The notes beneath the pieces were generated by a model. The model saw nothing but the letters and a program-made list of their open reading frames with translations, was not told the origin of the DNA and did no database searches. From the NCBI GenBank assembly GCA_934754975.1, contig CAKVKI010000014.1:1-21245 (forward strand): 21,245 nt of DNA, given 5' to 3'. Below, piece by piece: positions 1 to 8,049 of this stretch; positions within the stretch are counted from its first letter, which is position 1; each line of letters begins with the position of its first letter. The position numbers and the translations under genes are program-made. This DNA is from an uncultured Alistipes sp. GTDB taxonomy: Bacteria > Bacteroidota > Bacteroidia > Bacteroidales > Rikenellaceae.

Positions 1-652
1 GGGCTTCGTCGTAGCGGCCCTTTTCGCTGAGCCGCGCGGCGGCCATGCGCGTACGGGTCTGGTCGCTGCAGCCCGGCACCGAGAGCTTCCGGATATGGGA
101 AAGCGTATCGCCCCACGCCCTCTTCTGGAGGGAATCCGCAGCTTCGTCATAACGGCGCGAAGCCACCGAACTGTAGCGCGAATGCCAGGCCGTATATTCG
201 CCGGACGTCATGCCGGCCGTATCGATCTTCCTGAAAAGCTCCTCGGCCAGACTGACCTGTCCCCGCCCCAGCCAGACGTCGATGTCGCCCAGCAGGGCAA
301 AACGGCGTACATGCTGCGAGCCGGTCCGCTCGGCCAGCCGGTAGAGCCGATCGACGTAATAAGCCGACGAATCGAGGTTGAAAGTCACGTAAATCTGGGC
401 TACCGCAAAGAGCCGCTCGGCACGTTTCAAAGGCGGCAGCCTGTCGTCTATCCGGCTGCGCAGCCCGTCGGCCTGCTCCTGCCGCCACTGCTGGTAGCGG
501 GGCTTGTTGGCGAGTTCCGCGTCAAGCCGTTCCAATGCCGCCCTGGTCTGCAGCGAATACTCCGGGCGGGCGGCACACCCCGGCAACAGGATGCACGACA
601 GCACGGTCCACAGAAATCCGAAGGGGAAAAGGAATCTTCGAGGTTGCATCAT
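1..652 (-). CDS. N-terminal part of a probable DUF6377-type TPR regulator (3' end beyond window)
   Basis: I translated this frame by hand; it stays open from an ATG-ATG pair (652 or 649) for 217 codons and runs off the left edge. The protein begins with a hydrophobic export segment ending LLPGC (Cys26), which could be a signal peptide or a lipobox. Next comes a charged helical stretch (residues about 35-65, including LERLDAELANKPRYQQWRQE), then IYVTFNLDSSAYYVDRLYRL and helical repeats, and near the edge AAARLSEKGRYDEA. This order resembles Bacteroidetes DUF6377 proteins, whose periplasmic TPR-like half precedes a membrane segment and a cytoplasmic DNA-binding half. That C-terminal half is not visible, so the regulatory role is inferred. 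It is transcribed away from the PUL and could be its local regulator or an unrelated neighbour. A plain TPR lipoprotein is the alternative. Confidence 0.6.
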   Translation of the reverse strand, partial: MMQPRRFLFPFGFLWTVLSCILLPGCAARPEYSLQTRAALERLDAELANKPRYQQWRQEQADGLRSRIDDRLPPLKRAERLFAVAQIYVTFNLDSSAYYVDRLYRLAERTGSQHVRRFALLGDIDVWLGRGQVSLAEELFRKIDTAGMTSGEYTAWHSRYSSVASRRYDEAADSLQKRAWGDTLSHIRKLSVPGCSDQTRTRMAAARLSEKGRYDEA

Positions 653-669
653 CGTAGTTTTGGATCGAA

Positions 670-700
670 CAAAAATAAGACAAATGCCCGGCATTACAAA
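670..700 (-). promoter_or_regulatory. Bacteroidetes-type promoter of the divergent gene
   Basis: Read on the minus strand, TTTG (697-700) is followed by 19 bases and then TATTTTTG (670-677). This matches the Bacteroidetes sigma consensus TTTG-N19-21-TAnnTTTG. The -7 box ends 17 bases before the upstream ATG (652), so the transcript would have only about a dozen untranslated bases. Unlike the two PUL promoters here, this one has a recognisable -33 element and so looks constitutively recognisable by the housekeeping sigma factor. Confidence 0.7.
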
Positions 701-857
701 TTTTCCGGCCCATTATTCGGACAGCTCCCCGCGGCGCGATCGTCAACAACCGCCTGAAAAGAACCGCAAAAGCCCTGCAAATCCCATTCCTGACCGGATT
801 TACAGACAAAGGAATCCTCCCGGCAAAGAAGATGTGAATAAAAAAGCATAAAAAATA

Positions 858-877
858 TATACCAGTATATACCAGTT
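858..877 (+). promoter_or_regulatory. Tandem TATACC operator of operon 1
   Basis: Two direct copies of a 10-base unit, TATACCAGTA and TATACCAGTT, lie head to tail, one helical turn apart. The second TATACC (868-873) sits 18 bases before the -7 box at 892, exactly where a -33 element would normally be; no TTTG is present there. An element with the same unit, period and spacing precedes operon 2 (8015-8034). The arrangement suggests a class II activator site. The binding protein is not identifiable from the sequence. Confidence 0.65.
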
Positions 878-891
878 ATCAAAAATATGTT

Positions 892-899
892 TATATTTG
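892..899 (+). promoter_or_regulatory. -7 box of operon 1
   Basis: TATATTTG matches the Bacteroidetes TAnnTTTG element. There is no -33 TTTG; the TATACC repeat occupies that place. The box decides the start of the next gene: an in-frame ATG at 887 lies upstream of it and would not be in the transcript, while the ATG at 920 would have a leader of roughly 15 bases. Confidence 0.65.
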
Positions 900-919
900 C
901 AAAGACCAAACCTGAAACC

Positions 920-1672
920 ATGAGCAAGGGAATCGTATTCAGCATCGAAGAATTCGCCATCAACGACGGACCGGGAATCCGTACGACGGTCTTCCTGAAA
1001 GGGTGTCCGCTGCGCTGCGCGTGGTGTCATAATCCAGAAGGGCTGTCGTTCACGCCGCAGGTCATGCACAGCCGCGAGGGGGACCGCACCTGCGGCGAGG
1101 AGTATACGGCCGGAGCGTTGGCCGCCCGCCTTCTGAAGGACAGGACATTCTTCGCCATGAACGACGGCGGCGTAACGATAACCGGCGGGGAGCCGCTGGC
1201 GCAGCCCGAATTCCTCGTCGAACTGCTGCAACTCCTGCATCCGATCCACCGGGCGGTCGAGACGAGCGGATACGCCTCGAAAGAGGTATTCCGGCGGGCG
1301 CTCCCGCATACGGACCTCGTTCTGTTCGACCTCAAGGCGATGAATCCCGAAACACACAGGAAGTACACGGGTGTGGACAACGCCCCGATCCTGCGGAACC
1401 TGCGCCTCCTCCGTGACTCGGAAAAACCCTTCATCATCCGGCTGCCGCTGATTCCGGGCGTGAACGACACCGAAGAACACATGACCCTGGTACGCGATGC
1501 GGTCAAAGGCGCGCCGGGGCTGATCCGCGTGGAGATGCTCCGCTATCACAAGACCGCCGGAGCGAAATACGCCATGATCGACCGGGAATACGCTCCGCCG
1601 TTCGATCCCAAAGCGGAGGTAAGCATACACGACGTATTCAAAAATACCAACATAAAAACACTGCTGTTATGA
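920..1672 (+). CDS. Glycyl radical enzyme activating enzyme (PflA-like radical SAM protein)
   Basis: This 250-residue protein should install the glycyl radical on the enzyme encoded next, using S-adenosylmethionine and a [4Fe-4S] cluster. The radical SAM motif is clear: C29-PLR-C33-AW-C36, preceded by the typical N-terminal motif DGPGIRTTVFLKGCP and followed by HNPEG. The SAM-binding GGE is at residues 89-91. Only one cysteine (C58) lies between the cluster motif and GGE, so the ferredoxin-like cysteine insertion typical of activases for glycerol dehydratase, choline lyase and benzylsuccinate synthase is absent; the size and layout are like pyruvate formate-lyase activase. The start at 920 is preferred over 887 because of the -7 box at 892-899. 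The stop overlaps the next start (ATGA at 1669-1672), indicating translational coupling. Confidence 0.92.
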   Translation: MSKGIVFSIEEFAINDGPGIRTTVFLKGCPLRCAWCHNPEGLSFTPQVMHSREGDRTCGEEYTAGALAARLLKDRTFFAMNDGGVTITGGEPLAQPEFLVELLQLLHPIHRAVETSGYASKEVFRRALPHTDLVLFDLKAMNPETHRKYTGVDNAPILRNLRLLRDSEKPFIIRLPLIPGVNDTEEHMTLVRDAVKGAPGLIRVEMLRYHKTAGAKYAMIDREYAPPFDPKAEVSIHDVFKNTNIKTLLL

Positions 1673-3738
1673 ACCCAGAAATCGAAAACCTGAAAGAGTA
1701 CATACTGGACAAAAAGCATCACCAGTACCGCCGCACGCCCGAATCGCTCGGCATCGCGGCGCTGAACGAAACGTTCAGCAAAGAAAACCTCGCCCCGATC
1801 GACCGCGCCGGACGAATGTTCGCAGCCATGCTCGAAAACGAGACGCCGGTCATCCTGCCCGGCGAAACCATCCTGCTGACGCGCACCGTGACGCGCGTCC
1901 CGGATATTTTCACCCAGGAGGAGTGGAACGAAATCCGCGCAAAACACTATATCCACGAATCGGGATTCCTGTCTAACCTGTCGGCCAATTACCGCGACAT
2001 GATCGCCGAAGGGTTCGACGCGCGCAAAGCCAAAATCGACGCACGCCTGCAGGACAGCGGCCTGAGCGGAGAACAACGCCGCCAGCTGGAAGCGATGCGC
2101 GACTGCATCGAACTGTCGCAGGCATTCCTCGAACGTTACGCCCGCCATGCCGCCGGACAAGGACTCGACGAACCGGCCGCCGTACTGCACACCGTGGCGC
2201 ACAAAGGGGCTTCGACCTTCCGCGAAGCGCTGCAACTGCTGCGCGCCGTACATTACCTGCTCTGGATCAGCGGCGTCTACCACAACACGCTGGGACGCTT
2301 CGACCAATATATGTATCCCTACATGAAATCCGACCTCGAAAAGGGTGTGCTGACCAAAGAGGAAGCCTATGATCTGGTACTGGAGTTCTTCCTCGCCTGC
2401 AACAGGGACAGCGACCTTTACCCCGGCATGCAGCAGGGCGACAACGGACAGAGCATGGTACTCGGCGGCCGCAGCCCTGAAGGCGAATACCTGTTCAACG
2501 ACCTCTCGGAGATGTGTCTGAGGGCCAGCTGCGACCTGGCGCTGATCGATCCGAAAATCAACCTGCGTGTGGACAGCGAGACGCCGCTCGAAATTTTTGA
2601 ACTGGGTTCACAGCTGACCGAACGGGGATTGGGATTTCCGCAGTATAACAACGACGACGTGGTGATTCCGGGCCTTATGCGGCTGGGGTACAGCCGCGAG
2701 GATGCGCACGATTACGTGGTCGCCGCATGCTGGGAGTTCATCATTCCGGGTTACGGTATGGAGATCCCGAACATCGACGCCATGTCGTTCGCCGACATCG
2801 TACGCGAATCGGTCCCCACGCTCGGACAGTTCTCCTCATTCGACGCATATTACCGTTCGATCGAAGCCGAAACAGGCCGCCGTTTCGCCGAGATGGTCGA
2901 AAGGCACAAAAACCTTTATATTGCGCCCGCACCGTTCATGTCGCTGCTTATGAACGGCACGATCGAGGAGGCCCGCGACATCACCCTCGGTGCCAGATAC
3001 AACAACTACGGCATCCACGGCACGGGCATAGCCACGGCGGTCGATTCGCTGACGGCGATCAAAAAGCATTACTTCGAAGAGCGGAAAATCGACGGCAAAC
3101 AACTGGAAGAGGCCATCGCGAACAACTTCGAGAGCGCGGGCGAACTGTACGACCTGCTGCGCTACCACACCCCGAAGATGGGACAGGACGACGACTATGC
3201 GGACCGGATCGCCATCGCCCTGATGGCGTCGTTCGACAAAGTCCTCGCCGGAGCGAAAAACGAACGCGGAGGCATTTACCGTGCAGGAACGGGCACGGCT
3301 ATGTATTATATCGGCCACTCGGCGAACCTCGGGGCGACGCCCGACGGCCGCAAGGCGGGCGAAGTCATCCCGGCCAACTATTCGCCCAGCATGTACAACA
3401 GGCTGACCGGCCCGGTGTCGGTCATCAAGTCCTTCACCAAGCCCGACCTGACGCGCGACATCAACGGCGGCCCGCTGACCATCGAATTCGACGAGTCGGT
3501 ATTCCGCAACGAGGAGAGCGTGCAGAAGCTGGCCATGCTGGTCAAGTCGTTCATCACGCTCGGCGGCCACCAGCTGCAGCTCAACACGATCAACCTCGAA
3601 AAGCTGCTCGACGCCAAGAAACATCCGGAGCGTTACCGCAACCTGATCGTGCGGGTATGGGGCTGGAGCGGCTATTTCGTCGAGCTGGACGAAGTTTACC
3701 AGAATCACGTCATCCAGCGTTTGAAATACGCCGTTTAA
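1669..3738 (+). CDS. Glycyl radical enzyme of the PFL family, substrate unknown
   Basis: The 689-residue protein shows the glycyl radical family layout: GRFDQYMYPY and GQSMVLGG in the middle, an active-site cysteine in AACWEF (C354), GATPDGRKAGE (from 555), LGGHQLQLN, and the C-terminal glycyl loop RVWGWSGYF with the radical glycine at G665. Pyruvate formate-lyase has two adjacent cysteines; here the pattern is C354-W-E356, matching the Cys-x-Glu of diol/glycerol dehydratases and choline/isethionate-type lyases, although those usually read GCVEP. The protein is also shorter than most characterised members (about 750-850 aa). It is therefore probably not a pyruvate formate-lyase and may be a dehydratase or lyase of a small hydroxylated substrate. 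Its operon partners (sugar transporter, arabinofuranosidases) hint at a sugar-derived substrate, which is inference. It requires anaerobic conditions and the upstream activase. Confidence 0.88.
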   Translation: MNPEIENLKEYILDKKHHQYRRTPESLGIAALNETFSKENLAPIDRAGRMFAAMLENETPVILPGETILLTRTVTRVPDIFTQEEWNEIRAKHYIHESGFLSNLSANYRDMIAEGFDARKAKIDARLQDSGLSGEQRRQLEAMRDCIELSQAFLERYARHAAGQGLDEPAAVLHTVAHKGASTFREALQLLRAVHYLLWISGVYHNTLGRFDQYMYPYMKSDLEKGVLTKEEAYDLVLEFFLACNRDSDLYPGMQQGDNGQSMVLGGRSPEGEYLFNDLSEMCLRASCDLALIDPKINLRVDSETPLEIFELGSQLTERGLGFPQYNNDDVVIPGLMRLGYSREDAHDYVVAACWEFIIPGYGMEIPNIDAMSFADIVRESVPTLGQFSSFDAYYRSIEAETGRRFAEMVERHKNLYIAPAPFMSLLMNGTIEEARDITLGARYNNYGIHGTGIATAVDSLTAIKKHYFEERKIDGKQLEEAIANNFESAGELYDLLRYHTPKMGQDDDYADRIAIALMASFDKVLAGAKNERGGIYRAGTGTAMYYIGHSANLGATPDGRKAGEVIPANYSPSMYNRLTGPVSVIKSFTKPDLTRDINGGPLTIEFDESVFRNEESVQKLAMLVKSFITLGGHQLQLNTINLEKLLDAKKHPERYRNLIVRVWGWSGYFVELDEVYQNHVIQRLKYAV

Positions 3739-3798
3739 TCGCGACATTTGCAGACAAGGAACCTGAAACGAATACAAACAATCCTAAAACTACCAACC

Positions 3799-5136
3799 AT
3801 GTCATCCAAATCTTTCATCTTTTACGTCGTCTTCGTCGGGTCGCTCGGAGGGCTGCTCTTCGGTTTCGACACGGCCGTGATCTCGGGCGCCGAAAAAGCC
3901 ATTCAGGGATTCTACGGACTGAGCAACACGATGCTGGGCTTTACCATCGCCGTGGCGCTCTTCGGTACGGTGCTGGGCGCGCTGTTCTGCGCCCGCCCGG
4001 TGGACCGGTACGGCCGCAAGCCGGTGCTGATCGTCATCGCCCTCCTGTACCTGATCTCGGCGCTGGGGTGCGCCGCGGCGCACAACTGGTACTCGTTCAT
4101 CATCATGCGCTTCCTGGGCGGCCTGGCCGTGGGCGCGTCGTCGGTGGCGGGACCGCTCTACATCGCCGAAATCTCACCCTCGCAGTGGCGCGGACGCTTC
4201 GTGGCCTTCTTCCAGTTCAACATCGTGCTGGGTATCGTGCTGGCTTACTTCTCGAACTATTACATCAGCAGCCTGGGCATCGCCGACGACTGGCGCATCA
4301 TGCTGGGCGTGATGGCCGTACCGGCGCTGCTGTTCGCTATCCTGCTCTTTACGATCCCCGAAAGTCCCCGCTGGCTGGTCAAGCAGGGCGTGGACGGAAA
4401 AGCCGCGGAAGTGTTTCGCCGCATCGGTGAACAGAATGTCGAACACCAGTTGCACGAAATCCGCGAATCGCTGCGCGGCAATGTCAAGGGCGTCAGCGAA
4501 CGGCTGTTCCAGCGCAAATATTTCCGCCCGATCCTCTATGCTTTCCTGATCGCCACGTTCAACCAGCTGTCGGGCATCAACGCGATCCTCTATTACGCGC
4601 CCCGCATCTTCGAAACAGCCGGCATCATGCGCGACTCGGCGCTTATGCAGTCGATCCTGATCGGACTGACGAACCTGACCTTCACGATGATCGCCATGGT
4701 CATCATCGACAGGGTCGGACGCCGCCGCCTGCTGCTGGTCGGCTCGGTGGGCATGGTCGTCTCGCTGGCGATGGTCGCCGCGGGATATTACACCGAAGTT
4801 ACGGCAAAATATTACATGCTGATCTGCCTGGTGGGCTTCATCGCCTTCTTCGCCATGTCGCTCGGCGCAACGATCTGGGTGCTGATCTCCGAGGTATTCC
4901 CCACCAGCGTCCGTTCCAAGGGACAGGTGTTCGGCAGCATGACACATTGGCTGTGGAGTGCGATCCTGTCGTGGATCTTCCCGGTGATCGTCAGCTCGGG
5001 CGGTCCGATGGGCGGCACCTACATCTTCGGATTTTTCGCCGCGGCGATGGCCCTCAACTTCTTCTTCGCGTGGAAGGTCCTGCCCGAGACCAAGAACAAA
5101 TCCCTCGAGGAACTTCAGAAAACCCTTACAGACTAA
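3799..5136 (+). CDS. MFS sugar porter (XylE/AraE-like sugar:H+ symporter)
   Basis: This 445-residue inner-membrane carrier has about 12 hydrophobic segments and the sugar porter signatures in order: GGLLFGFDTAVISGA near the N-terminus (D24 at the proton-coupling position of XylE), DRYGRK (69-74), RGR after TM4, PESPRW (188-192), NQLSGINAILYYAP (255-268), DRVGRRR, SEVFPTSVRSKG and LPETKNKSLEEL at the end. In XylE the sugar-binding pair before the SGIN-like motif is Gln-Gln; here it is N255-Q256, so the substrate may differ. An upstream in-frame ATG (3748) would add 17 poorly fitting residues; the ATG at 3799 puts the first helix at the usual place. It lies 60 bases after the glycyl radical enzyme gene. 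Arabinose is the likely cargo from context, but xylose or another monosaccharide cannot be excluded. Confidence 0.9.
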   Translation: MSSKSFIFYVVFVGSLGGLLFGFDTAVISGAEKAIQGFYGLSNTMLGFTIAVALFGTVLGALFCARPVDRYGRKPVLIVIALLYLISALGCAAAHNWYSFIIMRFLGGLAVGASSVAGPLYIAEISPSQWRGRFVAFFQFNIVLGIVLAYFSNYYISSLGIADDWRIMLGVMAVPALLFAILLFTIPESPRWLVKQGVDGKAAEVFRRIGEQNVEHQLHEIRESLRGNVKGVSERLFQRKYFRPILYAFLIATFNQLSGINAILYYAPRIFETAGIMRDSALMQSILIGLTNLTFTMIAMVIIDRVGRRRLLLVGSVGMVVSLAMVAAGYYTEVTAKYYMLICLVGFIAFFAMSLGATIWVLISEVFPTSVRSKGQVFGSMTHWLWSAILSWIFPVIVSSGGPMGGTYIFGFFAAAMALNFFFAWKVLPETKNKSLEELQKTLTD

Positions 5137-5162
5137 CCATTCCACCCCAAAATCCAAGACCT

Positions 5163-6701
5163 ATGAACAGACTTTCGAAAGCCTGCATGGCCCTGATCGC
5201 CGCGGCGGCATTTACCTTGCCGTACAACGCCGGCGCACAAGAACTCAAAGCCCGGATCAAAGTAGACACCGAACGCCGCATCAGCGACATCGACGACATG
5301 ATTTACGGCAACTTCGTCGAACACCTCGGACGCTGCATCTACGGCGGCATCTACGAACCGGGATCGCCTCTTTCGGACAGCGACGGATTCCGCAAGGACG
5401 TACTCGAAGCCACCAAACGCCTGCGCGTGCCCATCGTACGCTGGCCGGGCGGCAACTTCGTCTCCGGCTACCATTGGGAAGACGGCGTAGGTCCGGTGGA
5501 GAACCGCCCGACGCGCATCGACCTGGCGTGGGGATTCCGCGAGAACAACAGCTTCGGCACCGACGAATACATCGACTGGTGCCGCAAGGCGAATACGGAG
5601 CCTTACTTCTGCGTGAACCTCGGCACGGGAACGCTCGACGAAGCCCGCAACTGGGTCGAGTACTGCAACGTCGAAAGCGGCACCTACTACTCGGACATGC
5701 GCATCCGCAACGGGCACAAAGAGCCCCACAAGGTGATTTACTGGGGACTGGGCAACGAAATGGACGGTCCGTGGCAGATGGGCCATAAGAACGCCGAGGA
5801 TTACGGCAAGTTCGCGCTCGAAGCGGCCAAGCTGATGAAGTGGATCGACAAGGATATCAAACTGGTGGCCGCGGGTTCGAGCCATTTCGCCGACGACTGG
5901 ACGGGCTGGAACCGCACGGTGCTAGGATACCTGAAAAACCACGTCGATTACATCGCGTTGCACCACTATGCGCGCAATCCGAACAACGACTATTACGAAT
6001 TCATGGCTTCGACGCAATTCGCCGAACAGGCCGTCAAGGTCACCGAAGGGCTGATCGCCGAAGCGCTCATCAAAAGCAACCGCCCCCGCCGCCCGATTTA
6101 CATTGCTTTCGACGAATACAACGTATGGTACCGCGCCCGCGGAGACGAGGGCAACGAAGAGGTCTACAACCTCGAAGACGCACTGGTCGTGGCCCAGTAC
6201 CTCAATATCTTCGTGCGCAACGCCCATGTCGTGAAGATGGCCAACATGGCACAGCTGGTGAACGTTATCGCCCCGATCTTCACGAGCAAGGAGGGCATGT
6301 GGTTCCAGACGATCTTCTATCCGCTGGAGCTTTTCGCCAACAACTGCCGCGGCGCCGCACTGCAGACCTTCGTCGAGTCGCCGTCGTACAAACTCAAAGG
6401 CGGCACGGTGGATTACCTCGACGTTTCGTCGGCCTACGACCCGGACAGCAACCAACTGATCGTCAATGTCGTGAACCGTCACAAAGACAAGGCCGTGACC
6501 ACCGACATCGAGTGCCAGAACGGCGTATTCGCCGGAACGGCGAGCGTAGCCGAGGTCAACGGCAAAGATATCAAAACCGAGAATTCGGACAAGGAGCAAA
6601 ACGTAAAGACCGCAATCAGTGAACTAAAGGTCAAAGGCTCGAAATTCACGTACGATTTCCCGGCGCACTCCTACACGATGATCCGTATACCGCTCAAATA
6701 A
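5163..6701 (+). CDS. GH51 alpha-L-arabinofuranosidase, periplasmic
   Basis: The 512-residue enzyme should release terminal L-arabinofuranose from arabinan, arabinoxylan or arabinogalactan side chains. A type I signal peptide (hydrophobic alanine-rich core, AGA before Gln26) predicts the periplasm. GH51 hallmarks are visible: GNFVEHLGRCIYGGIYEP near the N-terminus, RWPGGNF, the acid/base glutamate E199 in WGLGNEMDGPW, HHYARN, and the nucleophile E318 in FDEYNVWY. A C-terminal beta domain ends with AHSYTMIRIPL, typical of the family. The length equals the compact (no extra CBM) form. It starts 26 bases after the transporter stop and ends 9 bases before the GH43 start, so it belongs to operon 1. 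The linkage specificity cannot be read from the sequence. Confidence 0.95.
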   Translation: MNRLSKACMALIAAAAFTLPYNAGAQELKARIKVDTERRISDIDDMIYGNFVEHLGRCIYGGIYEPGSPLSDSDGFRKDVLEATKRLRVPIVRWPGGNFVSGYHWEDGVGPVENRPTRIDLAWGFRENNSFGTDEYIDWCRKANTEPYFCVNLGTGTLDEARNWVEYCNVESGTYYSDMRIRNGHKEPHKVIYWGLGNEMDGPWQMGHKNAEDYGKFALEAAKLMKWIDKDIKLVAAGSSHFADDWTGWNRTVLGYLKNHVDYIALHHYARNPNNDYYEFMASTQFAEQAVKVTEGLIAEALIKSNRPRRPIYIAFDEYNVWYRARGDEGNEEVYNLEDALVVAQYLNIFVRNAHVVKMANMAQLVNVIAPIFTSKEGMWFQTIFYPLELFANNCRGAALQTFVESPSYKLKGGTVDYLDVSSAYDPDSNQLIVNVVNRHKDKAVTTDIECQNGVFAGTASVAEVNGKDIKTENSDKEQNVKTAISELKVKGSKFTYDFPAHSYTMIRIPLK

Positions 6702-6710
6702 GAACGGACC

Positions 6711-7850
6711 GTGAAAACCATCGTTTACCTGTTCGGACTCCTGATCTGCACGATCATACCCCGGGAAGCACTCTGCACTTCCCGGGGAGGAGCGCCGACC
6801 GACGAAACGCCCTCGCGGACGTTCGTCAATCCGCTGCGCGACGGCGCCGACCCGTGGATCATGAAGCACGGCGACAAATATTACACCTGCCGTTCGGGCC
6901 GCCGGAAGATCATCGTCACCGAATCGCGCTTCATGACCCGTCCGGAGCGCACCGAAGTGGTTTTCGACTTCGCGCAGGCGGCCGCCGGAAACCCGGAACT
7001 GGCATGGACGGCCTACACGATCTGGGCGCCTGAACTGCATTATATAGAGGGGAAATGGTATATCTTCTATGCAGGAGGCGAGCGCGACATCCACAAGCCG
7101 CCCTACACCTGGCAGCGCGCCGGAGTGCTGGTGGGCGACAGCCCGTTCGGGCCGTTCGAGTGCCGCAGGCTCTTCACAGGCGACGATCCGGAACAGAAAC
7201 CCGAAAACGACATCTGGGGTATCGACATGACCCACCTCGAAGTGGACGGAAAGCATTACGCCGTCTGGTCCGGCTGGCCGGAGCAGGTGGACGACAACTC
7301 GCAGGACCAGCTGTTATACATCGCAGAAATCACGCAGCTGGGTGAGAAAATGACGCTCGGCAAACGCCGCCTGCTGGCCAAGCCCGAAGAGAAATGGGAG
7401 GTGAAGGCCGGAGGCGAGTGGATTTCGCTCGTCGAGGGCGCCGCGGCACTCAAGCACGGCAACGACATTTTCCTGCTCTACTCGACACGAGGATCGTGGA
7501 CGGCAAATTACAAAATGGGACTGCTGAAGCTCATCGACCGCAGCAATCCCCTCGACAGCCGCTCGTGGGAGAAGCACGGTCCGGTCTTCGCAGATGACGA
7601 TCCGCACGACGAGGTATTCGGCGTGGGCCATGCCAGCTACACCACCTCGCCCGACGGCCGCGAAAACTGGATTCTTTACCACTCGAAAAAAGCCCTTACG
7701 GGCGGATGGCTGCGCGAAGTTTATCTCCAGCCTTTCACGTTCGATCCCCAAAGCGGACTTCCTCTTTTCGGAAAGCCCGTCGGAAAAGGCGAGCTGAAAC
7801 GTCCCTACGGCGAATACGAAGCGGAAGTTTCGGGGCTGAAACCCGAATAA
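6711..7850 (+). CDS. GH43 arabinofuranosidase/arabinanase, standard domain order
   Basis: This is a 379-residue five-bladed beta-propeller hydrolase with an N-terminal export signal. The start is GTG at 6711, 9 bases after the GH51 stop; the next in-frame ATG would remove the first blade. The three GH43 carboxylates appear in usual order: D47 in DGADPW (general base), D172 in WGIDMTHLEVDG (pKa modulator) and E242 in SLVEGAAAL (general acid). WAPELHYIEGKWYIFYA and GVGHASYTTSPDG also match the family. The pattern resembles the exo-acting arabinofuranosidase group (GH43_26-like, from memory). Its closest relative here is the permuted paralogue at 19121-20317, with a 22-base identical stretch (6875-6896 against 19975-19996). 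It is the last gene of operon 1. Alternative substrates such as other pentosides remain possible. Confidence 0.9.
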   Translation: MKTIVYLFGLLICTIIPREALCTSRGGAPTDETPSRTFVNPLRDGADPWIMKHGDKYYTCRSGRRKIIVTESRFMTRPERTEVVFDFAQAAAGNPELAWTAYTIWAPELHYIEGKWYIFYAGGERDIHKPPYTWQRAGVLVGDSPFGPFECRRLFTGDDPEQKPENDIWGIDMTHLEVDGKHYAVWSGWPEQVDDNSQDQLLYIAEITQLGEKMTLGKRRLLAKPEEKWEVKAGGEWISLVEGAAALKHGNDIFLLYSTRGSWTANYKMGLLKLIDRSNPLDSRSWEKHGPVFADDDPHDEVFGVGHASYTTSPDGRENWILYHSKKALTGGWLREVYLQPFTFDPQSGLPLFGKPVGKGELKRPYGEYEAEVSGLKPE

Positions 7851-7875
7851 TCCGTCCGGTCCGCACCCGGCTTAG

Positions 7876-7907
7876 AATCTGTTCCGCATCCGCGGGACAG
7901 ATTTTTT
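7876..7907 (+). terminator. Intrinsic terminator of operon 1
   Basis: AATCTGTTCC (7876-7885) pairs with GGGACAGATT (7894-7903): ten base pairs including one G-U, with an eight-base loop. A run of six T (7902-7907) follows on the 3' side. It lies 25 bases after the GH43 stop and separates operon 1 from operon 2. Confidence 0.88.
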
Positions 7908-7914
7908 GTTCCGC

Positions 7915-7932
7915 CCGTCCCGTTCGGGACGG
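7915..7932. other. Second GC-rich hairpin after the terminator
   Basis: CCGTCCC (7915-7921) and GGGACGG (7926-7932) form a perfect seven-base-pair stem with a GTTC loop. No T tract follows on either strand, so it is not a complete terminator by itself. It could back up the terminator just upstream or protect a transcript end. Confidence 0.55.
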
Positions 7933-7987
7933 CGTTATAAGCAAAACCGATCACACTATAAGAAAAATCAAATAATCGCAAGAAATA

Positions 7988-8006
7988 TCATTGAAAAATC
8001 CAATGA
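7988..8006. promoter_or_regulatory. Short inverted repeat upstream of the operon 2 operator
   Basis: TCATTG (7988-7993) and CAATGA (8001-8006) are perfect inverted copies separated by seven bases in an AT-rich stretch just upstream of the TATACC repeat. It could be a dimer binding site. No equivalent was seen before operon 1, so it may be fortuitous or specific to operon 2. Confidence 0.3.
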
Positions 8007-8014
8007 CAAAAAAC

Positions 8015-8034
8015 TATACCGATATATACCGGTA
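8015..8034 (+). promoter_or_regulatory. Tandem TATACC operator of operon 2
   Basis: Two direct units, TATACCGATA and TATACCGGTA, are adjacent with a period of 10 bases, the same as at 858-877. The second TATACC (8025-8030) is 19 bases before the -7 box, replacing a -33 element. The second unit also forms the palindrome ATACCGGTAT (8026-8035). The match in motif, period and promoter spacing with operon 1 argues for a common activator. Confidence 0.65.
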
Positions 8035-8049
8035 TTGAAAAATTATACT

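Noticed and set aside
887..919. Upstream in-frame ATG at 887 as the activase start
   Set aside because: It lies before the -7 box at 892-899, so it would not be transcribed from that promoter. The activase family normally begins close to the residues encoded from 920.
1669..3738. Annotation as pyruvate formate-lyase (pflB)
   Set aside because: The adjacent Cys-Cys pair of pyruvate formate-lyase is missing; the active site is Cys-Trp-Glu, and the protein is shorter.
3748..3798. Upstream ATG at 3748 as the MFS transporter start
   Set aside because: It adds 17 polar residues not expected before the first helix; the ATG at 3799 gives a normal sugar porter N-terminus.
2727..4430. Long alternative plus-strand frame across the glycyl radical enzyme and transporter genes
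   Set aside because: The translation is Arg/Pro-rich without domains and overlaps two well-supported genes in another frame.
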